This document shows positions 39,505-50,731 of a DNA stretch of 64,000 bases, one piece after another. Every line of letters starts with the position of its first letter. Positions within the stretch are counted from its first letter, which is position 1. The translations under genes and the position numbers were made by a program. Source of the stretch: Microglena sp. YARC (taxonomy: Eukaryota > Chlorophyta > Chlorophyceae > Chlamydomonadales > Chlamydomonadaceae); the NCBI GenBank assembly GCA_022414725.1, contig CM039465.1, positions 20,924,113-20,988,112 of the forward strand. Reading direction: 5' to 3'. Under the pieces are notes generated by a model that saw only the letters and a program-made list of their open reading frames with translations, ran no database searches and was not told the origin of the DNA.

Positions 39505-39735
39505 CATGGATCTGCCTCTGGGTTTGCCTCTGGATCTGGATCCACCTCTGGGTCTGTCTCTGGATCTGGATCTACCTCTGGGTCTGTCTCTGGATCTGGA
39601 TCTGGACCTGCCTCTAGGTCCGAGTCATTACCTGCATCTGGATCTGCGTCTGAGTCTGCCGGCATCCAGCAAGGTGGGAACCCCTCGGCAGAGTGCAGCA
39701 ACTAACTGCTGGAGCTGGACTCTCTGATGTAATTG
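39505..39735 (+). repeat. 3' minisatellite and second copy of the gene's last 40 bases
   Basis: A degenerate GGATCTGGATCTGCCTCTG repeat (39505-39655) is followed at 39691-39732 by a near copy of the exon G end (GAGTGCAGCAACTAACTGC, then GGAGCTGGACTCTCTGATG and TAAT). The 3' edge of the gene has therefore been duplicated like its exon edges. Leu/Asp and Ser/Gly frames through it are composition. Confidence 0.85.
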
Positions 39736-39872
39736 AGCTTTTCCAACTCAATTGTAGCAATTCAGCGGATGATTTGGAATTGACAGTCGTAGGACCTGTT
39801 CCGAACAATCGAACAAAATCACCTGCTGAATTTCTATAAGGATGAACTGGTGAAGTCGAGCTGTTCCAACCA

Positions 39873-40070
39873 CTTTTTTCTTTTCGTGCTACTGGCAGCA
39901 GCTTCCAGGCAGCAGCTCCCTGATCCAGCCACTGGGCTAAGCCTCAAACGTTCAGCAGCACTGGAAAGCTGATTACGTCAGCTTCAAGGTGCACTTCGTT
40001 GCTTTAGGTTTGGCTTGTTAGCCAGCCAGGGGAGCTGCTAGAAGCTGCTGCTATTACGAAAAGAAAAACA
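39873..40070. repeat. Imperfect inverted repeat, MITE-like
   Basis: The left arm (TTTTTTCTTTTCGTGCTAC, then GGCAGCAGCTTCCAGG) pairs with the right arm near 40018-40069 (AGAAGCTGCTGC, ACGAAAAGAAAAAC). A third related piece, AGCAGCTTCTAGGCAGCTCC, lies near 41006. Confidence 0.5.
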
Positions 40071-40289
40071 TTTGCTTCCACCTGAGGAAAAACTGGTGTA
40101 TTTTAGCTTGTACAACCCTAAAACCTAAGCAAGTCAAGGAGAGATCAATCATTGGAGTTGGGAATTAATTGGAAGTGACAGATGTTCACAAGAAGCAAAT
40201 CTGAAGCTGAAAAAATCTAGAATGCATGTAGAGGCTGTTGCATGGCTTGCGTGGCTGACGTAGCATGTTTAGCTTGGGGGGAGAGGTTG

Positions 40290-40560
40290 ATTTGAATGCA
40301 GTGTGAGTTTGAATGCAGCCTGAGTGTGAGTTTGAATGCAGCCTGAGTCTGAGTTTGAATGCTGACTGTGTTTGATTTGAATGCAGCCTGAGAGTGATTT
40401 TGAATGCGGTCTTGAGTGTGAGTTTGAATGCAGCCTGAGTCTGAGTTTGAATGCACCCTTAGTCTGAGTTTGAATGCTGTCTGTGTTTGATTTGAATGCA
40501 GTCTGAGTTTGAATGCAGCTTGAGTCTGAGTTTGAATGCAGCCTGAGTCTAAGTTTGAAT
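40290..40560. repeat. 23-bp minisatellite
   Basis: About ten units of TTTGAATGCAGCCTGAGTCT with variants TGACTGTGT and TGTGAG. Confidence 0.9.
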
Positions 40561-40569
40561 GATATCTGA

Positions 40570-42250
40570 CTTCCTCCTATTATCACAGGTCTGCCTAGTT
40601 GGTTTGTAGGTATTGCGCAACAGACTAATAGTCTTGCCCTCGTAGCTTGCATAGTCGTCTAGCCCACCTAAAAACCCCGGACAGTAGTGTAGAAGTGTAC
40701 TATCATCATTCACACCATGCGATTGATCAGACGGTGAGAACCAGCAAGATTCATCTGTAGGGGGCGTGGTCAGATATCATTACATTGTCATAGACGAGAC
40801 ATTACATTGTCATGGTCTTAGACAGGTCATAGTTGACCCAAGGCAAGCCCGCTCCACAAAAGTGTCCTCTACACTCATTGTGTGTTACTTTGCTGCAGAT
40901 TTGCAGTCAGTGTCGTTTAAAGATGTAGCATGTAGTATTAGTCTGGTTGTATATTTTAAAATTTGTAACATTCTGTACACAGTGTTTATATTTGCAGCAA
41001 CGATCAGCAGCTTCTAGGCAGCTCCCCTGACTGGCTGTTCGGCCATAAGTGCCACAGCCTTGAGCACCTCGATGCTGTCATAATCAGCTGTCCACAAGTT
41101 CTGAAATAGGTCAGTGCAGCTCAGCGAGCTACCTAGAAGCTGGCAAGAAAATCCCTGTCTACAGACAGTGGTATGACCACTGTGGTCACTTAGTTGGTCA
41201 CGGTTGCTAGGTCGGTTCCAAGAAACGTGTCGATATCCTAGTGTCCATGCAGACCCCCCTCATAATCTCATACCAGTGACCTCCACCAATCAGAAACTCC
41301 GGATATCAACTTCTGACACCATTCTGAGCAACTCTGCAAGGTAGCAGTTTCTGGAAATAGACGATAGTCGATTTTGAGTACGTTGACCTGACCGGTGTCG
41401 GTTACATCTGGTTTCGACACCCAACTCTTTTTTTGCTCGGGGGCGAGCCGAATTCGGAGCAATCTTTTTGACTTCCTCGCTAGGCGGAACCTGACGAAGA
41501 TAATGTGACCACCGAAAGCGGCTTGAGCAGAGCAGCCCAAATCCGTGCTTGTTTCTGACATCGAGTCAATGTGTCGAGGTAGAGGTAGCTCTAGCTCGAG
41601 AAGTAACCTCTACAGGTACCAGGTGGCCAGGTCTCCAAGTGTGCGAGGTGGCCAAAACAGAAAATAGATATTTCCACCCCAAACTTCTTAGGTGTACAGA
41701 GGGTACTTAAACAAGCTACATAGTAACATAGTCTTCAAACCATCTTCAAATTCTCAAACACCCAAAACTTGCTAGATCAGCTCAGAATAAATCCACAAGG
41801 AAGACCACGCATGCATAGCGCTCGTTGAGAGGATCCCTATATACCTAGTTTGTCCCCCCCCCTAGTTATAATGGTTGGAGGAGATATGGGCCTCACAAGC
41901 TTGGGGTGGGGGGTGGGGTGGGAGGTGGGGGGGGGGGGGGGGCAGATTAAATAATCTTACGATAGCTCTAGAAAACACTTCTAAAATGCCCTCTGTTTCT
42001 GTTTCTGGGAAGAAGTTCTGAATCTAGCCATGTTATACAAAATGGAAAATAAAAGAAAAATGTGATGGCACTCACCAGCCACTCCAAACTAGATTTGGAA
42101 CATCTAATCAAAGAGAAAGTCGCAAGTCCTGGAAAATAAATCAGTACTCTGTTCCCAATTGCAAAAACAAGTATAGAGTTGTTAAGCTGTGGTTAACTAG
42201 TTTGGCTGTGTGTTAAAACCAAAGCTCAACAACAGCATATTCATTCGTAG
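40570..42250. other. Gene-free stretch
   Basis: No supported gene. It has short repeats (ATTACATTGTCAT twice near 40780), a G18-type run near 41925-41942, and an unrecognised 97-codon frame on the minus strand at 41268-41561 that has no family signature. Confidence 0.5.
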
Positions 42251-42254
42251 TCAG

Positions 42255-42828
42255 TACCACGTACGCGCCATAAGTATTGGCAAGATTAAGTATTGGAAAA
42301 TGCAATTTCCCCCTTTAAAGTGGGTGCCAGAAAAGCATGGCAAAATTAACGTGGCAAGGGTCTATGGCTTTGACTGTCTCAAGCTCAGACCTAAAATCCA
42401 GTTGGCGAAGTGTCTAATGTTATTATTACATTTCCTTGCTATATGTTCATCAAGTAGTCTGACCAAGCTTGCTGTAAAACCATGTAACAATTCAAATCAG
42501 GAGCATTAAACTTGCTAGGGCTTAGTAGCCAGACCGGTACATGGCTCCAGCCAGCCAAACTGCTGGCTGTAGCCATGTAATCAAGTTCAAGGTCGAGTAC
42601 ATGTTCATTAAGTAGTCTACTAGTCTGCCCAAGCTTGCTGGAAATAAAACCATGTAGCAATCCAAACCAGGAACATTTAACTTTCTAGGGCTTAGTAGAC
42701 AGAGTACTATGGTAACCGTAACTTGGCAAATGCCAACCACCTTGAGTGGTCTCAAGCTGGATCCCTAATCCGGTTTGGCAAAGGGTCGTTTGCCAAACCT
42801 TTTGCCAATACTTAAGGCGCATACGGTA
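42255..42828. mobile_element. Possible small element with inverted ends
   Basis: The left end (GCGCCATAAGTATTGGCAA) and the right end (TTGCCAATACTTAAGGCGC) form terminal inverted repeats of about 27 bp with three or four differences. Inside, a segment of about 95 bp (AGTAGTCTGACCAAGCTTGC through CTAGGGCTTAGTAG) is present twice, near 42452 and 42608. No target duplication was found. Confidence 0.4.
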
Positions 42829-43129
42829 GACACATTGTTACGCCATCCAACGAGACAACAACACAGCGTTCTTTTAGCCTCCATGAGATAATTCGCGAGT
42901 CATCTCATGACACAATTATAAGAGCAAAAAATACATTTATAGAAACTCAAGTTTTACCTTGAGATTGACTAAATAAATTTAAACACAAGGCTTTCAATTT
43001 AACATGTTGTGTGCATTCAAAACCTATTATCTCAGAGGTCCATAGAAGCTGGGTGCATGATAGAGAAACCAAAGCATATCGTGCTATGCGCCAGGATACA
43101 TTTCCAATCATACAAATCTCATTACATGC

Positions 43130-43275
43130 ACAATAAAGCATACGGCTCTGCTCATTGGATTGGTGCCCATGGGCCCAAACCCAAAGCATACGACTCTGCT
43201 CATGGGATTGGTGCTCATGGGCACAAACCCAAACCCAAACCCAAAGCATACGGCTCTGCTCATGGGCGCCAAGCA
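43130..43275. repeat. Three-copy tandem repeat
   Basis: Units of about 50 bp around AAAGCATACGGCTCTGCTCA and GGGATTGGTGC. Confidence 0.85.
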
Positions 43276-43399
43276 TGTGGTAACATCTGGGTGCTTACCA
43301 GGCGTACTGACCAGGGAGTCTAAGGGGTGCATGCCACAGCAAACACTTACACCAATGCTACGCACCATCTTTGGAAAAAAACCCAGAAGCACAATCTAA

Positions 43400-44560
43400 A
43401 CGTCCCTATTGATGGCGGCTGGCACTCCATCAAGGTGTGACTGTGGTGTATACAAATTAGCAACTCTTCTCAAGAGCCTCTACAAAACAATCAGTTATAT
43501 GCAGCATCGCAAGCGACGCTAAAACTTGGCGGAGAGTGTCCGCAACGGAGTGATAGGTGGCAACGGAAGCGAGTTAGTTACGAGACCGTTGGCTGAAGTG
43601 ATAGGCTTCGTCTCGGTCAGACGGTCACGCACACGGACAACGGGGCGACCCTGGGGGCTCCCGCCCCTTTGAAGAGGGGGCTCCGCCAAATGAGTTTCTA
43701 TGCTTCAATCGTCCATAATGGACTCGAGACCAACCTCAATGGACAGGCCTTTAAAAACCCTGTAATATGAGCATAATTAGACACCATAAAACGAAGTGGT
43801 GGCTGATATACTGGCTGTACAGTGGGTTCCGGGGCCGGGGGGGGGGGCTGCAGAAGGGTGCATCAGCACTTTTTTGGGATGGTGTATTTCACTTTTTTTG
43901 CCCCCCCCCCCCTTGCTGTAGGTAGTGAAAAAAGAGCAGACGAGCGAACTAAACCCGGGTTTTAGCTGACGCGATGGGAGCATGGAGCAGGATAAGGGAC
44001 AGGAGCAGAGGCAGAGGGTCCCTCTGATTAGGAGGATTAGGGACTTACTAGAGTAGGGCAGTGTGTGTGTGCGCCCGTAGGCGCCAGACCTATGCAGCGA
44101 CACCACAATACTGGGCGAAAACTGTTAAAATGTCGTGTGATAACCTTGGACAAGGATGCTGATGAACTCGACCACTTGACGGAACACTCGACCAGGCGTC
44201 CCAAGGTTATCTTGGTGAGACCGACCTGGGACAAGGGAGCGACTAAGGTGTGACGTCGGGCAGAATTACCCGCGGTCGCGACCAGGGGACTCTCGTCGAA
44301 TCAGCTGTCCGACCCTCCCTGTCGTTGACCCAACTGTCACTCATCTATCACGCACGCCCCAAACGATTGCACGCATGTCCATAAATTCGAGCGCTAGCGA
44401 TGTTAATGAGAAGGGGAATGGTGCAGCGAGGAGAAATTCATGAGGGGCTTTGTGTTTTGTGTTTCTCAGGTCGGGAGCCACTCGTATACGGGTCCCAGGC
44501 CAAACAGCGGTCGTGTAAGGGGTCAGACTCGCTCGTGCATTAGGGTTACAACCTACATAA
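43400..44560. other. Gene-free stretch
   Basis: No supported gene. Contains a palindromic patch (GGGGGCTCCCGCCCC, then GAAGAGGGGGCTCC) near 43653 and poly-G and poly-C runs near 43838 and 43902. Confidence 0.5.
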
Positions 44561-44603
44561 TTGAAACGTGAGATGGACACGACACGCACATGACTTAGCG
44601 TGC

Positions 44604-44648
44604 CATGTCCATCTCACATGACACGAAAGGTCATGTGAGATGGACATG
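44604..44648. repeat. 19-bp perfect hairpin
   Basis: CATGTCCATCTCACATGAC and its exact reverse complement are separated by seven bases. A partial third copy (GTGAGATGGACACGACACG) lies just upstream near 44567. Confidence 0.85.
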
Positions 44649-44659
44649 ACTCTGCGTGT

Positions 44660-47600
44660 AAGCATTGCGTGCAAGCACTATTGCCAACTAGGGCCTGGAT
44701 TGAGCTTTGATTTGAGCTTTGATTTACTACTGAACACCACCGATTTCGAAGCGTCTAGTTGTACAGACCTTTCGTCTGATCCCGCTGATTCGGTGGCACC
44801 GATCTGCGCAGTTTCCACTCCTTTTCTTCTGTCCTGCACTTGCACTTAGTGCACTTGTGCGGGTCTCCTGAACACACAGGAGACCGACTCCATCAACACC
44901 CCAGGTTGTGCAGTTGTACGAATACCGGTAAGTATTGATGTTGGCCAACGGGACATGACCCCATCCGGTCGCCAGGATTTGGCCTCCAAGATCGGGCTGC
45001 ATGTGAGAAGAGTGGGGAGAAGTGCAGGGCTGCTGCTCATATTACGGCGGCTCCTGAAGCCGCCTAATTTTTACCGCGGACCCTGGGTTGTCATTTCATT
45101 TTTGTCCTGTGGTAGCTCGATGCACTGGTAAGCAGCCCATAGGCCTCAGATAGGCACTATGATTGACGCGCCTCTCCTTTTACTGCCATAGCCGACGGAA
45201 AGATGACAGACGCATATCGCACGCATAACTCAGGGAAGGCATAGATCAATCGCTGACTTACCCGGTGAGCTACCCTACTCCTCGCGCACGGGCTGGGCCT
45301 TTTGTTAATCTTGCTGCGGGTGTGCAATTTTCTATGTTATGCGGCCCGATTCGTCCAATCTATACCATCCCCATGCTTGTCGTGTCCTTTCCAATTTGTT
45401 ACACAAATCCATGTGCACTGTCTCATCAGCATGAAACACTTTTCATGCAGTTAGAACTCTCGTTGATTGTTAAAGCAGGAATAATTACCAATCAAGTAGT
45501 ACCCATATCTCTTGATTGGCAGTCTCCTTTGCGACATTGAAACCAAGGATATGTCAAGCTGTTTGTGCGATAACTCACCACATCAGCTGTTACATCCTGG
45601 GGACATCAACTTACCCATTACTGCTGGCATGCTCAATTGCTCATGCTGCATAGCATGATTTTTCGCTATCTCGTAGCTTTCCTTTGCTTGAGAATAGCTC
45701 TGTATGTTCCTGCATTTGTCCTCAGACCTTAGTCAGATAGTCATAAGTCGCAGTCTTAATTGTTGGAATTTGAAAAAGGGCACTTCCTGATCATTCATTG
45801 CCCTTCACATCTCCTGGGGCAGTTGAGGAAGAGGGGAATTGTCTTGGCTGCCTGTCCAGTCTGTGGCCTTAGCATCTTGCAAGCTTGTCTTGGCTCCTAA
45901 TGCCCCCTTGCTCAATTTCCTGGGGCATGCAATCCCTCGACCATGATCATCATGGACGGGTGTTTCGAATGTTGTAGCAGGGCATGGTTCAGGATGCTGC
46001 GTCCTCCGTCGGTGTAGCAACATTGAAGGGTCCGTCGTCGCAGGACGCACCGTGGGGGGGGGTCCGTTGACCAGAAGGAAGAGTCTGTTGTATCGCAGGA
46101 CGCAGGCTATACAATTGGTTGCGACTCAGGTAGCAGAGCTGGGGTCCTCCTGAAGTACCCTGCTTGGTAGGTCCTTCACACTTCACTCCGGCAATTGGCA
46201 TGTCACACAACTTATATATAGTACCTGTATGGTACTCGTGTTGAATTGTCACATGCTTTATTAGACAACTCTGGGCTTGTCTCTGTTCTCCAATTCTAAG
46301 TCCCCATGCGCTACCTATGTAAACTAAGGAGCAACATAATTAGACAGTTTAAAGAATTGTCTTGATCTTTAAACCGAGACTCTTGGTTACTTAGCTCCAG
46401 CCAGAAATTGGGCTGCTCGCGGTCTTGCACTGTTCACATGAAGGGTGCCCATCTTCTCCTGTAGAACTTAAATGGGATGTGCATCAAGCTTGTCTCCAAG
46501 TTCTGCAAAAAAAGAACTGGAAACCTGATTTGTGGTTATCTGCCATGGCAAGTACAGGATTGTTGATTTGTGGATAGCGGGACATGCAGATCCAGCTCTT
46601 TTGCATAGCAAACAGTGCAACGTGTTATTTGTCTAAGCATGGTCGGCAACCATATCACATCCCGGTTTGGTGGAAGTCAAGAAACTGAGTTGGCTTAAAT
46701 GGGTGAGTTGGTGACAAGGCCCATCGGTATTATTACTTGAACTTGGTTACATAGCTCCAGCCAGCAATTTGGCTGCTCGCCGGTATTATGCATCGGTATG
46801 AATAGTTTGATAGCATGGCCAACTAATATCAGCGTATAGGCTGCTCACCATCGGGCACAGTAAACATGGTACCCTAAACACTGCTAGTCTCCTACACCAC
46901 ACTCTAGAGGACAGATTGTAAGCACAGAGCTGCAGACAGTTTGAATACATGTCCAGTTGTAGGGTTACAAGGAGCACTTATCAATTGTCAACAACTCCCT
47001 TCTTTCCTATATAAGAACGGTTTGTTCAGCAAAAGTAATCCATGACAAATAGGTAAGTGAATAATTTGGGGGTCGGATGACAGTGAAAAGATCCATACAG
47101 CAATCAAACTCTGTGATGTTAATGTAGAACCGGGGTTGGACTGCAAATTGGAAATTAGTACGAGCTACCACACCGTGTGGTTATTTTTAAGGAATGAAAA
47201 TCCTTGAAAACTAGAATCATGTGGTGCTATTGTTGGCCAGATCTTGTTACACAACTAGAGATTGTGGTGCTATTGTTGGTCCCGCTCTAGCCTCTAGCAA
47301 TAGCACCAGCTTAAAAAGTGTGACCAATCGAACACAAAGTGGAACAAACCAGAACTTTCAATTCGGACCCGGTTGTTGAACCCATATGGCTAGAGTGGGG
47401 AAAAGGGCCAATGACCGCACGCTCTAATGAGCGAGAGTAACCGCACAATCCAGTGGGGCGAGTGCGGGATGACTGTAAATCTCAACCCCCGCAACAAAAA
47501 TCACAGTTATCTTTGAAATGTCTACGTGGGAATGACCGCACACTTCGAGGTGGTGGGTTTAATGGGTTAGACCAACAGAAAACAGTTTTTCATTTAGTAC

Positions 47601-47677
47601 CCCCAGAGAAACAGTCAGCTAGCCAGCCTAAAAAGCAACCAGTCAGTCTGCCAAACACCTATCAGCCTATCAAAAGC
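44660..47677. other. Gene-free stretch
   Basis: No supported gene. About 40 bp with CTCCAGCCAG and GGGCTGCTCGC occurs near 46390 and again near 46750, and GGTGCTATTGTTGG occurs near 47222 and 47265, with an inverted partner near 47304. Small open frames show no recognisable content. Confidence 0.5.
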
Positions 47678-47926
47678 TGTTATTCACCGGGTTTCACCGG
47701 TTCACCTAGAGTGACTTAGAGTGCACAGGTCTCCCTCCCTGCTGCACTGTACTGCTGTGCCACTGCCAGCTATGGCATGGACTCTGATGCCGGTACCATG
47801 AGGTACCGCGACATCTCAGTACTTTCTCCTAGCGCATTTATCGAATGCTTTATGTAACTGTGAAGTTCTTACCCTTACTGTCTCCCCCTCGTCTCTGAGC
47901 TCTGCACATAACTCCGGAAATTCACA
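47678..47926 (+). repeat. 5' LTR
   Basis: Starts TGTTATTCACC and ends GGAAATTCACA, aligned without gaps to the 3' LTR. Confidence 0.97.
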
Positions 47927-47939
47927 GGTTACGGTCCCA
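47927..47939 (+). other. Primer-binding site, half-tRNA type
   Basis: Directly after the LTR stands GGTTACGGTCCCA. It does not start with TGG as a site for a tRNA 3' end would. It closely resembles the internal initiator-tRNA-Met site of Drosophila copia (GGTTATGGGCCCA, from memory), which pairs with the anticodon region of a cleaved tRNA. Two bases differ. Confidence 0.55.
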
Positions 47940-48381
47940 TTCACTTTAGATTGTCCTTGCTTTAACGGTATTCCGAGCAGAGGACATTTTGATTGTTGTC
48001 GTGCGGAACGCTACAATTGAAAGGATCGTGTAAGGCTCTCCAACCGACAAGAACCTCCCCGTTGGGATACCTTTTCTTGTGCGGAACCATCATCCGCGTT
48101 CGGATTGATTATGCTCCATAGAGCCCAAAGCTGTCTTCCAGCACACCCCACTGACAACACATCTCCAAGACCACTGCGCCCCCCCCACCCCTTCCCATCT
48201 CCCACGTCCCGTTGCGTAAGCAACCTCAGCCGCTCTCAACCACCTCCTGACCTATCATCTCTCCAGACCTCTCCCCAGTTGGCCTTCACCTCCAACTGTC
48301 TATTGCTCCTCCTGCCCCTACGTCCCGTTGCATCAGCAATCCCTGCCGCCCGATCCCTATAATTGTTACGTCGCCATTGCT

Positions 48382-49080
48382 ATGAGGCATGCTACAACCA
48401 ACGAGACGGAGCGTCGCCAGACCTTCATCTTCCACCAACACTTTTTTCAAGATTGGCTTGAATCTATGGAAGCTAAACTCAAGGTATCCCACTGCTACTT
48501 TCCCCCTGGATCTAACAGCCTGCCTAAGTTTCAGATTGAATACATCCTTGCGCACCTTTCAGAACCTATCAGAAAGCTTTACAAGCACCACAACGATCCA
48601 GACGAAATACTAGAAGCACTTAGATCCAAATACGACCTCAAATCCAAACCTCGACAGCAATCACCTGTCGCAGCCGAATCAGCCGCATCCAATGTCCCAG
48701 CATACAACGGACTTGCATCATCTACCCCTACTGCATCTCATCCTACTTCGTATGCCCTCCATGCCTCCCCACGCACAGATCGCATGGCAGTAAATTGGAT
48801 CATGGACACAGGAGCTACCTCCCACATGACAGGAGACGAATCACTATTGTATGACATACATGACATATTCCCTCATATCAAAGTTCAGACTGCATCAGGA
48901 CATACTCACATTACCAGATCTGGAAAAGCTCTTATCAGAGGAGACAATGGAGTGATCCACAACCTCAGAAATGTTCATCTCAATGATGACCCTAAGACTC
49001 CAAACCTCATGGCAATGGCTGCAGCCATCAAAGCTAATCCTTCCATGTCAGTTCATTTTGACTCCAGGCTTGCACCATGA
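48382..49080 (+). pseudogene. Copia GAG remnant and aspartic protease
   Basis: The ATG at 48382 opens a frame that continues from a TTG at 48328. Residues about 10-90 (FHQHFFQDWLESMEAKLK, then ILAHLSEPIRKLYKHH) look like a GAG helical domain. A short Pro/Ser/Ala linker follows and then the retroviral-type protease motif WIMDTGATSHMTGD near 48793-48834, with a GHTHITRSGKALI strand. No CCHC zinc knuckle is visible and GAG is shorter than usual, so part is missing or was never present. The frame ends at TGA (49078-49080); a one-base shift joins it to the next part. Confidence 0.85.
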
Positions 49081-49526
49081 CCATCAATAACAAAGTCATC
49101 ATAACTGGATCAAAGAACAGAAATCTCTACCTCACCCCCACCCTTGTCCCTGACAATACCCTTATCCATGGGACATGTTTGAACATAGCCATGGCCGCCA
49201 TTTCCAGAACCACACCCCAAACAGCAGAACTTCTTCACAACAGATATGGTCACCTTGCTTACAGCTGTTTAGTTAGACTTATTTCTGAACACATGGTCAC
49301 AGGCACAGATGTCACCACTGCAGCCTGCAACAAAATGAAAAAGCATACGTGTGAAATATGTGTCCTCTCAAAAATGGACAAGAACCCCTACCCTACATCA
49401 TCCACACGTGCAAAAAGACCAATGGCAATCCTCCACATTGACATGAGTGGAAAGATGAAAGTGCCAAGTCTAAACGGCAGCATATACTTCCAAGGCATTC
49501 TAGATGACCACTCAAGTACTCTATAG
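49077..49526 (+). pseudogene. Copia integrase N-terminal part (HHCC zinc finger)
   Basis: Starts where the protease frame stops (CCATGACC) and reads VIITGSKNRNLYLTP, then LLHNRYGHLAYSCL and HTCEICVLSKMDK, which supply the two His and two Cys of the zinc-binding domain. LHIDMSGKM carries the first catalytic Asp. It ends DDHSST followed by a stop. Adding one base in AG.TAC gives DDHSRYSIV, the normal copia reading, so this is a one-base loss. Confidence 0.9.
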
Positions 49527-50731
49527 TCACATTCCACAAAAACAAATACACAGTGCCCAAGGAAACCATGCATGAACTGGAACGGTATGAAGTCCTAACA
49601 GAAAACAAAATAGGCACTATTTTCTGTGACAATGGATCAGAGTACATCTGCACCCGATTCCAAAACTGGTGCAAAAAGAAAGGCATTACCCTCAACTTCA
49701 CAGTCCCTAACAATCCAGCCACAAATGGAGCAGCAGAGCGTCTCAACCGCACTCTCCATGACAGGGCATGTGCACTCCTCCTCTCATCCAAATTTCCTGA
49801 AAGATACTGGGCTGACATGGTGAAAAATGCTAGCATCCTAAGAAACCTCAGCCCCACCTCTGACTCAGACAAAACTCCCTATGAGATGTTCCATGGAGTC
49901 AAGCCTAAGATTGATCACCTCATAACCATTGGGTGCACAGCCTACGTCCACATACCACCCAAATCCAGGACATGGAAGTTTGCACCGTCAGCCAAAATCA
50001 CTAGACTCATTGGTTACTCACACATCAGAAAAGCTTACAGAGTTGTAGACTCCAACCATAAGATCTTTGATGCTAGAGACATCACCTTCAATGAGTCGGA
50101 GAACCTGGCAGGAAAGAACGGATTCCCAGGTGCAGATGCTGTGATTCTAGGCATGTATGAAGAAGACACCCCTGGTGAACCTGATGAAGACACTCCCTCA
50201 CCATCCCACTCTCCCTTAGAAAACAAAGTCATTGAAGCCATACGGGAAAGAAACAAGGCAAACATGGGAGCATGGGGATCACCAGAAGATATAGATGATA
50301 GCTACCTTCCCAGTTCAATGCACCAGCAAGGGACCATTGCCCCACAGCAGAGTGCACATCAACCCAACAACACTGTTGAACAAGGAAATGAACACAACCC
50401 CACACAGTCTCAGACAAGTGACCTCCCCAACCTCATGGCATCACAAGACAATGCACCAGTACATGCACTCACCTCTCCTGCACCAGCACAACAAGCCACC
50501 ACCCCTCCACCAGAAGCTGCTCTAACACAACCTCGCTGTAGTGGCAGAGAAAGGCATGCACCTAACCACCTAGCATTCCTAGCTGCAGACCAGATAATCA
50601 TACCCAAGAATGAAAGAGAAGCACTGGCTTGCCCTCAAGCCAAAGAATGGAAATCTGCCATGAATGAAGAACTAGCAGCACTAGCAGAAATGAACACTTG
50701 GACATTAGCAGAACTCCCACACGGAGCCTAA
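49527..50731 (+). pseudogene. Copia integrase catalytic and C-terminal part
   Basis: IFCDNGSEY and NPATNGAAERLNRTLH supply the second Asp and the Glu of the DDE triad, followed by the copia-specific TPYEMFHGVKPKIDHL and FAPSAKITRLIGY segments. A Pro/Ser-rich spacer (about 50140-50560) separates integrase from reverse transcriptase. The frame stops at TAA 50729-50731 inside LPHGA.AIGTKWVF, where copia relatives usually have Lys or another residue, so this is a nonsense change (AAA or CAA to TAA would do). Confidence 0.9.

Noticed and set aside
39453..39727. Ser/Gly and Asp/Pro/Glu-rich frames after the stop codon
   Set aside because: Products of the GGATCTGGATCTG repeat and the duplicated 3' end.
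48105..48362. Pro/Ser/Leu-rich frame in the copia leader
   Set aside because: No GAG motif, wrong frame relative to the protease, low complexity.
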